64,000 nucleotides of DNA from Collinsella sp. AF33-16 (GCF_003475325.1 NZ_QRQC01000006.1:35048-99047); one strand, 5' to 3'; counted from the stretch's first letter, positions 17,236 through 25,901 are shown. Translations and numbers: made by a program. The notes: generated by a model not told the origin, from the letters alone.

Positions 17236-18219
17236 CTAGTTCACCTCGACAGGCTTGGCGCCGGGATAGCGCTCCTCAAAGTCTAGGCGGTACTTATTGT
17301 CATTGGTGCCCGCCACGTTGTCGCGCGACAGCGGCGCCACGATCTCATTCTTGTGGTCCGCAGGCTTGGCGTATTTCAGGCTGATCTCCCAGGCATCACA
17401 GATTGCGTCAATGCGGTGATCCAGGTCGTCGTACAGGGCGATGATGTCCTTCCAGGAGCTGTAGTTCTTGGAGCTCGTCGGGACGTCCAGGTCCTCGACG
17501 ATGTCGTAATACTGCTCGATGGTGTCCTCCGTGCGCTCGGCGACGTCGGCGAGATTTTGACGGGTGGTTCGATCCTCTTCCAGATAGTTGCCGTTGAAGT
17601 TCTGCGCGCAGCCACGGACCTGGCTGTCGAGATCTTCGAGCAGGTCGTAGTATTCGCTCAGGCGGCGGTAGAGGTTCTGCTCAGAGAGCGTTGCTTCGCC
17701 GCCATCCTCGTCGTCATCATCGTCATCGTCGTAAAGGCTATTGGGATCGCCGAGAGGCTCAAGGTCATCATCGTCAACATCGTGGTGCAGCTTGGTAACC
17801 TCGGCGGTCGTCTGCGTACCGGCGTTGTCGAAAGGCTTGATCACAAAGAAAATGACCAGGGCGATGATGATCGCCACCAGCACAACGATAACGGCGATAA
17901 GCGGCCCGGTGCCGCTCTTTTTGGAAGCGGGGGTCTGTGGCGAAGCGGGCGCGTATGCGGGAGCCGGCTGCTGTTGGGGCGAGCCGCTCGCGACGGGTAT
18001 GCGCTGCGTGGTCTCGACGGCCTCGGTCCTTGCGGCGGGGTCGGGGCTATAGGCGAGGGGGTCGTCCGCCTTGGCTTGCGGCGCATCAAGGGAGCCGGTC
18101 TGCTCAAAAGCGGGCTGGCTATCGCTCGCGGCTGTTTGCTCAACGGGTGCACCGCACGAGGTGCAGAACTTGGCATCATCTGCAAGACGCTTGCCGCACG
18201 AGGCGCAATACCGAGACAT
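17236..18219 (-). CDS. Zinc-ribbon membrane protein of unknown function
   Basis: A 327-residue protein. Residues 4-25 are a zinc ribbon with two CxxC pairs (YCASCGKRL, FCTSCGAPV). A Pro/Ala/Gln-rich linker follows to about residue 100. One membrane helix (LIAVIVVLVAIIIALVIFFV) comes next, then an outward domain with an Asp-rich stretch near residues 155-170 and a helical C-terminal half. I chose the ATG at 18219 because AAAGGAG lies five bases upstream; the ATG 18 nt further out lacks a site. Such proteins are common and unstudied in Coriobacteriia. A role in envelope sensing is only a guess. Confidence 0.8.
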   Translation of the reverse strand: MSRYCASCGKRLADDAKFCTSCGAPVEQTAASDSQPAFEQTGSLDAPQAKADDPLAYSPDPAARTEAVETTQRIPVASGSPQQQPAPAYAPASPQTPASKKSGTGPLIAVIVVLVAIIIALVIFFVIKPFDNAGTQTTAEVTKLHHDVDDDDLEPLGDPNSLYDDDDDDDEDGGEATLSEQNLYRRLSEYYDLLEDLDSQVRGCAQNFNGNYLEEDRTTRQNLADVAERTEDTIEQYYDIVEDLDVPTSSKNYSSWKDIIALYDDLDHRIDAICDAWEISLKYAKPADHKNEIVAPLSRDNVAGTNDNKYRLDFEERYPGAKPVEVN

Positions 18220-18278
18220 TGCCACTCCTTTCGCCACATTTCAATGCAATACGACGATTATACCCAGCGTACAAAAAA

Positions 18279-18299
18279 GCCGGCAGTTGGGGACGTTCC
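18279..18299. repeat. Left half of palindromic repeat interrupted by the IS
   Basis: GCCGGCAGTTGGGGACGTTC matches the left arm of 17160-17217. Its other half lies at 19864-19894 on the far side of the IS110 element. Confidence 0.75.
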
Positions 18300-18304
18300 T
18301 TTTA

Positions 18305-19856
18305 ATATGAGCAGGACATTGTCAAGAGGCAAAATCGGGCCTGGCCCCAACGATATGGGGTCAGGCCCTCTCCCTATATCAACCCGTCCGCGGCGACCTC
18401 GGCGTGTCTTACCGACGCTCGTCTTTGCAGTTTAATATCCGCCCGTGGCGATCTCTCGCTGGGCAATCCGTTGCTACGGCTGAGGCTTCTACGTCGAACC
18501 GACAGTCTGTGCACGCGTGTGGCGCCCTGGGCGCTCGCAGAAAAGGGACCTGAGGTTCGCCTCAACGGCTTCGGATCGAACCGCTTCCGGGGTGACTGGC
18601 TTATGTGCGGGGGACCGCCCCCCTACGCCCCCTCGGCCATGAGGCCGACCGCCCACACCCAGCAGGCGAGCTCGCGCGCCGTGGCGACGTTCGCCTTGCT
18701 GCCGTGGACCCCGCGCGCGAGCAGCGCCTCCCGCCTCTCGACCAGCCTCCGCACGCCCTTGGCGGCATGCCTCCGGGCGCCCCGGTCCGGGGCCTGGCCC
18801 TTGGCGAGGTCCTTCGGCCGCCCCGAGCACGTCAGGTAGTGCCACGCGGCCTCGACCAGCGTCTTCCTCAGGTGCTTGTTGCCGGCCTTGGTGATCGCGC
18901 CCCTGCGGTCGCTCTCCCCGCTGGAGTGCTCGGAGGGCGTCAGGCCGACCCATGCCGCGAACGAGCGGGCGTTCCTGAACCTCGAGAACTCGCCGGCCTC
19001 GAACACGAGGTCGGCGGCGGAAGCGGTGTCGACGCCCTTGAGGCAGCGCAGGGAGTCGACCCTCTTCCGCCACCTGGGCTTGCGGGCCTCGGCCTCGACG
19101 AGCCCCTCGAGCCTCGCCTTCTCCTCCGCCGCCCGCCTGACCGCGTCGACGTAGTAGGCGAGCGCGTCGTTGTCGGCCCCCTCCGCGAACCTAATCGACT
19201 CGATCCAGGACCAGTGCGCCCGGGTCCAGTTGCCCTTCCTGCGGCCGGTGGGCGTCCTCTCGCCGAAGACGAGCCCGTGCCTTAGCAGGAACTTGGAGAG
19301 CCGCTGCTTCGAGCGCGAGAGGTCGTCCCTCGCGTCCTCGAGCGCCCTGGTCAGGTCGCGGGCGGCCTCGCACTCGTCGTCGGGGACCCACACCTCGACC
19401 ACGTTGCCGACCGACAGCATGCGGGCGAGGAACTCGGCGTCGTTGCGGTCGTTCTTCCTGCGCCTGTCCGCGCTGGGCTTGATCATCTTCGAGACGGCGC
19501 CGACCACGCAGTCGACCCCCAGGCCGGAGAGCCTCTTCTGCAGGTCGAAGCCCGTGACCCCGGACTCGTACACGCACCTGGCCCCGGGGTCCACGGAGCG
19601 GACCCACTCCGCGACGGCGCCGGCGTCGTAGCCGAAGGTCGCGCAGCGCACCTCCCCGGTCATGACGTCGAGGGAGACGGCCTTTATCGAGCGGGCGTGG
19701 ACGTCGAGGCCGACGAAGGTGGTAGTATCGAGCATGGGAGCCCCTTCCATGAATGCGGCGTGGCCGCCGCGGCTGAATTAGACACTCACCATTGTCGGCC
19801 TAATCCGCGGTCTTTCATGCAGCAGGGGCTCTCAATGTTTTATGTCCTGCTCATAT
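18305..19856 (-). mobile_element. IS110-family insertion sequence (about 1.55 kb)
   Basis: The element carries one transposase gene on the minus strand and is bracketed by perfect 15-bp inverted repeats, ATATGAGCAGGACAT (18305-18319) and its complement (19842-19856). Inverted ends suggest the IS1111 subgroup. The 303-nt stretch downstream of the transposase (18320-18622) has no gene but contains a strong GGGCCTG/CAGGCCC hairpin at 18339-18370; IS110-type elements encode a bridge RNA in such a non-coding end. The upstream end has a CCGCGG-bounded hairpin (about 19768-19812). The flanks are two parts of one palindromic repeat, so that repeat was the target. Exact ends are uncertain by several bases. 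Confidence 0.85.
18623..19735 (-). CDS. IS110-family transposase (DEDD RuvC-like plus Tnp20 domains)
   Basis: A full-length recombinase of 370 residues. The RuvC-like domain shows FVGLDVHARSIKAVSLD (first aspartate), CVYESGVTGFDLQKRL (glutamate) and RRRKNDRNDAEFLARML (two aspartates), the DEDD set. The C-terminal Tnp20 domain has LRCLKGVDTASAADLVFEAG and the serine region LTPSEHSSGESDRRGAITK. No internal stop is seen, so it may be active. I chose the ATG at 19735 (MLDTTTFVG) over one 15 nt upstream. Codon use is markedly more GC-rich than in the neighbours, consistent with recent arrival. Confidence 0.93.
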   Translation of the reverse strand: MLDTTTFVGLDVHARSIKAVSLDVMTGEVRCATFGYDAGAVAEWVRSVDPGARCVYESGVTGFDLQKRLSGLGVDCVVGAVSKMIKPSADRRRKNDRNDAEFLARMLSVGNVVEVWVPDDECEAARDLTRALEDARDDLSRSKQRLSKFLLRHGLVFGERTPTGRRKGNWTRAHWSWIESIRFAEGADNDALAYYVDAVRRAAEEKARLEGLVEAEARKPRWRKRVDSLRCLKGVDTASAADLVFEAGEFSRFRNARSFAAWVGLTPSEHSSGESDRRGAITKAGNKHLRKTLVEAAWHYLTCSGRPKDLAKGQAPDRGARRHAAKGVRRLVERREALLARGVHGSKANVATARELACWVWAVGLMAEGA

Positions 19857-19863
19857 CGTCTGT

Positions 19864-19894
19864 GCCGGCAGTTTAGGAACGTCCCCAACTGCCG
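19864..19894. repeat. Right part of palindromic repeat interrupted by the IS
   Basis: GCCGGCAGTTTAGGAACG followed by TCCCCAACTGCCG corresponds to the centre and right arm of 17160-17217. Confidence 0.75.
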
Positions 19895-19996
19895 CCCCAA
19901 ACGACTAGGTCGGATTTGGGGTGCACCGGACGCTGGGGTATCATGGCTTGGTTGATATATCTGCATTTACGCGCCTTGTAGGAAGGGGCTGCGCCC

Positions 19997-20680
19997 ATGG
20001 CTTTTGAGCCCGCTCAACATAGCTTCATTACGCTCGAGGGCGTCGATGGCGCCGGCAAGTCCACGCAGGCGCGCCTGCTTGCCCGCGCGCTCGAACTCGC
20101 TGGCTATCAGGTTGTGAGCCTGCGCGAGCCGGGCGGCACTGCCATCAGCGAAAAGATTCGCGCCCTGCTGCTCGACCCTGCCAACACGACGATGGGCGAT
20201 ACCTGCGAGCTGTTGCTCTACGAGGCTGCGCGTGCCCAGCTGGTGCACGAGGTCATCGCGCCCGCCCTCGCTGCCGGCAAGGTGGTCCTGTGCGATCGCT
20301 TCTACGATTCCACGACCTGCTACCAGGCATTTGCCGATGGGCTCGACCGCCAGATGGTGCGCGACGCCAACAACCTGGCCGTCGCGGGAACGCACCCGGC
20401 GCTCACACTCGTCTACCACATCACGCCCGAGCAGGCGGCGCTGCGCATGGCAGCCCGTGGCGCGGCAGATCGCATGGAGGCTAAGGGCATGGCATTCCAG
20501 GAGCGTGTCTACGAGGGGTTTTGCGCAATTGCTGCCGAGGAGCCAGACCGCGTAAAGCTCATCGACGCCACTACGACCGTCGAGGAAGTCTTCGAGAAGA
20601 CGGTCGAGCAGGTTCGCGCGTACGGTCTCGACATTCCGCAGGAAGCCGTCGCCGCCGCGCTTGCCAAGGAGGCCGAGTAA
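19997..20680 (+). CDS. tmk: Thymidylate kinase
   Basis: Phosphorylates dTMP to dTDP for DNA synthesis. It has 227 residues. The P-loop FITLEGVDGAGKSTQARLLA is at residues 9-28, and the DRF/Y motif VLCDRFYDSTTCYQAFADG is near 96. The lid region AARGAADRMEAKG follows near 152. An AAGGGG site precedes the ATG. It is directly upstream of the DNA polymerase III delta-prime gene, with two bases between stop and start, an arrangement common in Gram-positive bacteria. Confidence 0.97.
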   Translation: MAFEPAQHSFITLEGVDGAGKSTQARLLARALELAGYQVVSLREPGGTAISEKIRALLLDPANTTMGDTCELLLYEAARAQLVHEVIAPALAAGKVVLCDRFYDSTTCYQAFADGLDRQMVRDANNLAVAGTHPALTLVYHITPEQAALRMAARGAADRMEAKGMAFQERVYEGFCAIAAEEPDRVKLIDATTTVEEVFEKTVEQVRAYGLDIPQEAVAAALAKEAE

Positions 20681-20681
20681 C

Positions 20682-21809
20682 ATGGCCCCTGCTCAGGCAA
20701 GCCTGCTGACCAAGCTCGACACCCAAGAGCGCGTGCGTGACTTTTTGACCAATGCCGTCGCTAGCGGTCGCGCATCGCACGCCTACCTGTTTTTGGGCGC
20801 TCCCGGCGCGGGCAAGCTCGACGCCGCGTGGGCGCTCGCCCAAGCCTTCCTGTGCGAGCAGGATGGCTGCGGCTCATGCGATAGCTGCGTGCGCGTCGCC
20901 CGCCATACGCACCCCGACGTGCACTATTACACGCCCGAGAGCGCCACGGGTTACCTCATTGCCCAGACCCGCGAGCTGCTCGATGACGTGCCTCTGGCGC
21001 CCATTCGCGCCAAGGCCAAGGTCTACATCATCGACCGTGCCGAGCAGCTGCGCGCTAACACCGCCAACGCACTGCTCAAAACACTCGAGGAGCCGCCCGA
21101 TGGCGTTATGTTTATCTTGCTGGGCACCTCGGCAGACGTGATGTTGCCCACCATCGTGAGCCGCTGCCAGTGCGTGCCGTTTCGGCTGGTATCGCCCGCC
21201 GTCGCCGCGCAGGCCGTGAGCCGCGCCACCGGTCAGGACCCTGCGCGTTGCCGCATGGCGGTCGCCGTGGCGGGAAGCCCCACACGCGGCATCGAGTTTC
21301 TTAAGAGCGCCGAGCGCCAGGACGCCCGTCGTCAGATGGTCCGTGCCATCGACTCACTCATTGCCGCCGACGAGGCCGACGTGCTCAGTCGCGCCAAGTC
21401 GCTCATCGTCGCCGTCAAGGCGCCGCTTGCCGAGGTCAAGTCCACGCAGGAAAAGGTACTCGAGCAAAACGCCGACTACCTGTCGCGTGGAGCATTGAAG
21501 CAGCTTGAGGACCGCAACAAGCGCGAACTCAACGCGCGCGAGCGTTCGGGTATCATGGAAGCGCTGGCGAGCGCGCGGACGCTCATGCGCGACGTGCTGC
21601 TGACACTTCAGGACGAGGCAGCCGACGTGGTGAACGAGGACGTGCGCGACACGATCGGTCGGCTTGCCGCCGCGACCAATGTTGCGGGTGCCACCCAGGC
21701 GCTCGAGGCGGTCGCGACCGCCGAGCGCAACATCGCCAGAAACGTTACTCCCCAGCTGGCCATCGAGGTCATGCTGTTCGATATCAGGAAGGCACTGAAA
21801 TGCCGTTAG
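20682..21809 (+). CDS. holB: DNA polymerase III subunit delta prime (HolB)
   Basis: A clamp-loader subunit of 375 residues. The AAA fold shows FLGAPGAGKLDAAWALA near residue 34; the lysine followed by leucine and not threonine is usual in delta prime, which does not hydrolyse ATP. The zinc module CGSCDSCVRVARHTHPD near 64 supplies cysteines, and the arginine-finger motif IVSRCQ is near 163. I chose the ATG at 20682 since AAGGAGG lies 9 bases upstream within the end of tmk. The 3' end overlaps the next gene by 10 bases. Confidence 0.93.
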   Translation: MAPAQASLLTKLDTQERVRDFLTNAVASGRASHAYLFLGAPGAGKLDAAWALAQAFLCEQDGCGSCDSCVRVARHTHPDVHYYTPESATGYLIAQTRELLDDVPLAPIRAKAKVYIIDRAEQLRANTANALLKTLEEPPDGVMFILLGTSADVMLPTIVSRCQCVPFRLVSPAVAAQAVSRATGQDPARCRMAVAVAGSPTRGIEFLKSAERQDARRQMVRAIDSLIAADEADVLSRAKSLIVAVKAPLAEVKSTQEKVLEQNADYLSRGALKQLEDRNKRELNARERSGIMEALASARTLMRDVLLTLQDEAADVVNEDVRDTIGRLAAATNVAGATQALEAVATAERNIARNVTPQLAIEVMLFDIRKALKCR

Positions 21810-23500
21810 TCGTACCCGTTAAGTTTACCTACGCCTCGCGCGACCTGTGGTTTGACCCGCAGGACCTGGATATCCTCGAGGCCGATTATGCCATTTGCTC
21901 CACCGAGCGCGGAACCGAGATCGGCTTGGTTACGGCCGATCCCTTCGAGGTGCCGCAAGACGAGATCGGTCAGCCGCTCAAGCCCGTACTGCGCGTGGCG
22001 AGCGACATTGACCTGCAGCTTGCCGACGATCTTGCCATCCAGGGCGACGAGGCCATGGTCGATTTCCGCCGTCTGGTCAAAGAACTCGACCTCGAGATGA
22101 AGCCGGTCGGCGTCGAGTACCTGTTTGGCGGCGAGAAGGCCGTGTTCTACTTTGCGGCCGAGGAGCGCGTCGATTTTCGCCAGCTCGTCAAGGACCTGTC
22201 CTCGACGCTGCACATTCGCGTCGACATGCGCCAGATCGGCGTGCGCGACGAGACCCGCCTGGTGGGCGGCTATGCCCAGTGCGGACAGGAGCTCTGCTGC
22301 ACGCGCTTTGGCGGACAGTTTGAGCCCGTCTCGATCCGCATGGCAAAAGAGCAGGACCTGCCGCTCAATTCCTCCAAGATCAGCGGCGTGTGTGGCCGCC
22401 TGATGTGCTGCCTGCGCTACGAGTTCGAGGCCTACAAGGACTTTAAGAGCCGCGCGCCCAAAAAGAAGACGCTCATCGATACGCCGCTCGGCAAGGCGCG
22501 TATTCAGGAATATGACACGCCGCGCGAGCAGCTGGTGCTGCGCCTGGAGAACGGCAAGGTCTTTAAGGTCAACCTGGCCGATATGACCTGCTCGGAGGGC
22601 TGCAAGAAGAAGGCTGCCGAGCAGGGCTGCAATTGCCGCCCCGACTGCGTGACGCGCGATGTGCTCGAGCGCATCGAGTCGCCCGAGATGCGCCTGGCGC
22701 TCATGGAACTCGATCGCGAGAACGGCGTCGACGTGGGCGATGGCCTGTCGAGTGCCGACCGTCTGGCCGGTACGTCGATGCCCAAGCGCCGTCGTCGCGA
22801 TGCTGAATCCGATGCCCGTGCCGGTCAGGGGCAGGGCGAGGGTCGTGGCCGCGGAAAGGGCCGTGGCAATGCCGCAACGCCTGAGGCCGAGGAGGCCGCT
22901 GGCGGCCGTCGCCGCCGCAAGCGTGCGGGCTCTGCCGATGCCGGCGAGGCCGCAGCCGCCGGCAAGAACGGCGCTCGCGAGCGCGAGGTTCAACAGCCCC
23001 AGCAGCAGAATCGCGGCGGTGGCATGAATCCCACGCGCCGTCGTCGCCGTCATCTGTCGAGCGAGGAGCGCGAGGACGCCTTCCGCGCCGCAGCTGCTCG
23101 CGAGGCTGGTGCCGCTTCCAAGGGCCCCTCGGCCTCCGATGCGCCTGCCGACAAGGGCGGCAAGTCACGTGGCGAGGAGGAGCGCGCGCCGCGTCCGCGC
23201 CGTCGCCATTCCTCGGGCGCACAGCAGAAGCCTTCAGTGCCCTCCGTGGCCGATCAGGTCTCGGATGGCGAGGTCAAGGTCACGCGCCGTCGTCCCGGAG
23301 ATGGCGGGGGGGCTGCTGCCAAGGCTTCGCGTGGCGCCGCTCGCGACGAGCGCGAGCCGCGCGAGGATCGCGGTGGCGAGGGCTCGGCCGACCAGGGTCA
23401 AAAGCGCCGTCGCCGTCGCCGTTCCCGCAAGCCGCGCCAGGATGGTGGCGAGGGCTCGACCCTGTCTTCGTCTGCACCACAACCGCCCGCCGGCGAATAA
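21800..23500 (+). CDS. PSP1-domain protein (RicT/YaaT-like) with long basic tail
   Basis: Residues 1-290 match the PSP1/YaaT family: TYASRDLWFDP at the start, then cysteine-rich segments CGQELCCTRFGG near 155, GVCGRLMCCLRYE near 190 and CSEGCKKKAAEQGCNC near 258. In Bacillus the homologue RicT binds iron-sulfur clusters and supports RNA processing with RicA and RicF. Residues 310-566 are a low-complexity Arg/Gly/Ala/Glu tail with RRRRR clusters, like RNA-binding tails. It overlaps holB, as in the Bacillus holB-yaaT order. The tail is much longer than in Firmicutes relatives. Confidence 0.88.
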   Translation: MPLVVPVKFTYASRDLWFDPQDLDILEADYAICSTERGTEIGLVTADPFEVPQDEIGQPLKPVLRVASDIDLQLADDLAIQGDEAMVDFRRLVKELDLEMKPVGVEYLFGGEKAVFYFAAEERVDFRQLVKDLSSTLHIRVDMRQIGVRDETRLVGGYAQCGQELCCTRFGGQFEPVSIRMAKEQDLPLNSSKISGVCGRLMCCLRYEFEAYKDFKSRAPKKKTLIDTPLGKARIQEYDTPREQLVLRLENGKVFKVNLADMTCSEGCKKKAAEQGCNCRPDCVTRDVLERIESPEMRLALMELDRENGVDVGDGLSSADRLAGTSMPKRRRRDAESDARAGQGQGEGRGRGKGRGNAATPEAEEAAGGRRRRKRAGSADAGEAAAAGKNGAREREVQQPQQQNRGGGMNPTRRRRRHLSSEEREDAFRAAAAREAGAASKGPSASDAPADKGGKSRGEEERAPRPRRRHSSGAQQKPSVPSVADQVSDGEVKVTRRRPGDGGGAAAKASRGAARDEREPREDRGGEGSADQGQKRRRRRRSRKPRQDGGEGSTLSSSAPQPPAGE

Positions 23501-23563
23501 CGCCCGCGAGCGGATTTAGCTCGCCTTGCCCCGAGCGCATCGGGGTATCATAGCGCTGAATCA

Positions 23564-23599
23564 ACAACCCTCCCTGCGACCGAACGTAGGGAGGGTTGT
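23564..23599 (+). promoter_or_regulatory. Hairpin that buries the comF ribosome-binding site
   Basis: ACAACCCTCCCT (23564-23575) and AGGGAGGGTTGT (23588-23599) form a perfect 12-bp stem. The right arm contains the AGGGAGGG Shine-Dalgarno sequence of comF, four bases before its TTG start. No U tract follows, so a translational switch is at least as likely as a terminator. Confidence 0.55.
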
Positions 23600-23602
23600 G
23601 TC

Positions 23603-24409
23603 TTGAAGAGCCATCTGAACATATTGAGCCGTCTGCAGGGTGCCGGCGCCCTACCGTTTGCGGACGAATTGCTACCGTTTGCCGAGCGGGTGGCACGCGA
23701 GGCGCTCGAGGCATTGTCGCCAACACGATGTGCCGGCTGCGAGCGCGCCGGTGCGCTTATTTGCCAAGACTGCCTGGCTGCGCTCACGCTCATCGACCCA
23801 CGTCATAGCTGCACCCGATGCGGCGCCCCGTTTGGGGATTTGCTGTGCACTGAATGTTCGGTCGAGGGCACGTCCTCGGCAATGTCGGAGGCGCTCGACC
23901 GCTGCCTGGCGTGCGCCGTCTACGCGCATCCGCTGCCGCGCATCATTAAAGCGTACAAGGATGCGGGCGAGCGACGTCTGGCTCCGTATCTGGCGGAGCT
24001 GCTTTACGACACCGCCCTGCATGCCCAGGTCGTAGCGCCCGAACGCTTAGGAGGTGTGCTATCCGGTGCGGATGCGGTGGTGTTTGTGCCTGCGACGGCG
24101 GCAGCGTTTCGGCGGCGTGGTTTTGATCATATGGAGGCTATTGCGCGCCCATTTTGCGAGCTGTCGGGTGTTCCCCTGCTCGATGCTCTCGTCAAGTACG
24201 GGCATGGCGACCAGCGCGAACTCGGTCGTGAGGAGCGCCGCGAGCGTGCCCAAGGCATGTACGAGACGGTTGAGGACGTGCACGGCCGCCGCCTGCTGCT
24301 GATCGATGACGTTATCACCACGGGCGCGACGATGGCCACGGCTTCGGCGGAACTCAAGCGCGCCGGCGCTGCGGCAGTCGATGGCCTCGCTATCGCACGT
24401 GTTTGGTAG
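23603..24409 (+). CDS. comF: ComF-family phosphoribosyltransferase-like protein
   Basis: A 268-residue relative of ComF/GntX proteins, linked to DNA uptake and nucleotide salvage. Two N-terminal zinc pairs are visible, CAGCERAGALICQDC near residue 41 and CTRCGAPFGDLLCTEC near 71. The PRPP-binding motif LLLIDDVITTGATM lies near 231. The gene starts at TTG 23603 and its ribosome site is buried in a hairpin. Other competence genes are not visible here, so uptake of DNA is only suggested. Confidence 0.88.
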   Translation: MKSHLNILSRLQGAGALPFADELLPFAERVAREALEALSPTRCAGCERAGALICQDCLAALTLIDPRHSCTRCGAPFGDLLCTECSVEGTSSAMSEALDRCLACAVYAHPLPRIIKAYKDAGERRLAPYLAELLYDTALHAQVVAPERLGGVLSGADAVVFVPATAAAFRRRGFDHMEAIARPFCELSGVPLLDALVKYGHGDQRELGREERRERAQGMYETVEDVHGRRLLLIDDVITTGATMATASAELKRAGAAAVDGLAIARVW

Positions 24410-24419
24410 GGGTGGTTTT

Positions 24420-25529
24420 GTGGCAGTGAAGATTGAGCGGCGCAACGAGCCGACAGGCGAACAGCTAGCGGCTTCCGTAATCCTAACAGGTGCCTCGGCG
24501 CTTCGCATGATGCGCGCCGAGCGCCGGCAGATGGGCTATATCAGCTGGAAGGACCTTAATCCCGATGAAGAGCGCCGTGTGCTGCGCACGTCGTCGCCCT
24601 CGACCGAGGATATCTATCTTCCTGACTTGGTGCGAATTGGAGCCAAAAGTGGCGAGGTGCAGGAAGATCTGTGCTTGTTGGTGGGATCTGCGGCGCAGCG
24701 CCGCCGCATGCCTGGCGTAGGCTGGTCCGTGTGTTCCGGGTTGCCCGCCGGCTCGATTCTAGAGGTGGAACCGGGGGTGTACAGCCTATCTCCCGAGGCC
24801 CTTTGTGTTGCCGTTGCGCGTGAGGTCGGCTGCATCCAGGCGTTTGCCCTGGCCCAGGAGCTGTGCTCTAAGATTTCACTGAGCGACCGCGGGAAGTATC
24901 TGCCTCCCTACACCTCGCCTGTTACGAATAAACTTACAAAGGACAAGGACCAGCCAGCAGACGTGGGCTACTTTGAAGTCGAGCCGGTGCTGATGCCCGA
25001 TCGTCTGGCAGATTACCTTGCGGCATGCAAGGGGAATGTGGCCAAACAGCTGCTGCGTCTGTGTCCCTATCTTTCGGAAAACCTGCTCTCGCCCATGGAG
25101 TGCATCATGCTCGCCCTGTTTTCGCTTCCGTTTTCCTATGGCGGGTTTGCCTGCGGACCTTTTAAGACCGACTACAAGATCGAGTTCGATGACCGTGCGC
25201 AGGCAATCTCGGGGATGCCCCATGCAGTTTGCGATGCATATCAGGAGACAGCCCGGTTTGATCTGGAATACAACGGTGAGCTGGGCCATTCCTCTCGGAG
25301 GGGACGTATCCATGATGAAAAGCGCAACACGGGCTTGATTACTATGGGAATCGAGGTCGCAACGGTCAACAACGAAATGCTCTGTGACATGGAAGCGATG
25401 GAAGCGCTCGCATGGCGCATGCACCAGCGTATGCGAAAGCGGTACCGGAATCGTGTCGATGCCCGCAGGAAGAAGCAAGAGGCGTTGCTTAACACGCTGC
25501 GGGCGTGTTTTGGGCTTAAGCCGGTCTAA
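24420..25529 (+). CDS. Hypothetical protein with nuclease-like C-terminal motif (AbiEi/DUF559-like appearance)
   Basis: A 369-residue protein starting at GTG 24420 behind AGGGGTGG. I do not recognise a named family with certainty. The C-terminal region reads FDLEYNGELGHSS, then HDEKRNTGLITMGIEVATV, which resembles the E-Y-x-G/H...D..R...L...G pattern of Vsr-like or DUF559 PD-(D/E)xK folds found at the end of AbiEi-type proteins. The N-terminal part (SVILTGASALRMMRAERR) and the middle CVAVAREVGCIQAFALAQELC would fit a DNA-binding or sensor section. It follows comF by 10 nt and could be co-transcribed. No partner toxin is adjacent. Confidence 0.65.
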   Translation: MAVKIERRNEPTGEQLAASVILTGASALRMMRAERRQMGYISWKDLNPDEERRVLRTSSPSTEDIYLPDLVRIGAKSGEVQEDLCLLVGSAAQRRRMPGVGWSVCSGLPAGSILEVEPGVYSLSPEALCVAVAREVGCIQAFALAQELCSKISLSDRGKYLPPYTSPVTNKLTKDKDQPADVGYFEVEPVLMPDRLADYLAACKGNVAKQLLRLCPYLSENLLSPMECIMLALFSLPFSYGGFACGPFKTDYKIEFDDRAQAISGMPHAVCDAYQETARFDLEYNGELGHSSRRGRIHDEKRNTGLITMGIEVATVNNEMLCDMEAMEALAWRMHQRMRKRYRNRVDARRKKQEALLNTLRACFGLKPV

Positions 25530-25563
25530 TTCACGTCGAAAATAGGGGGTTAATCATATGCCC

Positions 25564-25782
25564 TGGCCAAAATATGGCAAATATGAGTACTGTCACTAAA
25601 TCAGTAACAGCAAAATCAAGGAATTTAGGACTCGGAGGCGTCATAAAGTAAGAAGATAATAAACAAATGTAGAATAACTAAGCATCAGGTTGGCGACACT
25701 GAGCGCAAAATCTGTCCGAGAGGCTAAAACTGCCTGTTACTAAATTGGTGACAGTACTCATATTTGCCATTTTTTGGCCACA
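25564..25782. repeat. MITE-like element, copy 2 (about 220 bp, 47-bp inverted ends)
   Basis: The left end (25564-25610) and right end (about 25734-25780) are inverted copies with roughly 42 of 47 matches, including TGGCAAATATGAGTACTGTC. The inside is AT-rich, without an open frame, and shares a TAATRAACAAA-like stretch with copy 1 at 9446-9678. It occupies most of the gap after the gene ending at 25529. Confidence 0.75.
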
Positions 25783-25800
25783 GCACCCTAGGAAGGGTGC

Positions 25801-25829
25801 CCCGGAGCTCCCCATAGGGGAGCTCCGGG
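25801..25829. repeat. Perfect 12-13 bp palindrome CCCGGAGCTCCCC
   Basis: CCCGGAGCTCCCC and GGGGAGCTCCGGG are exact inverted copies around a three-base centre. There is no T tract, so a terminator role is doubtful. It lies between the MITE-like repeat and the promoter at 25902. Confidence 0.6.
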
Positions 25830-25901
25830 CTTCACAGGGGCACGAATAGCCCACTCCGACCTGCGAAATCTGTACTCGCGATGCGAATGACGCCCCTAAC
25901 C

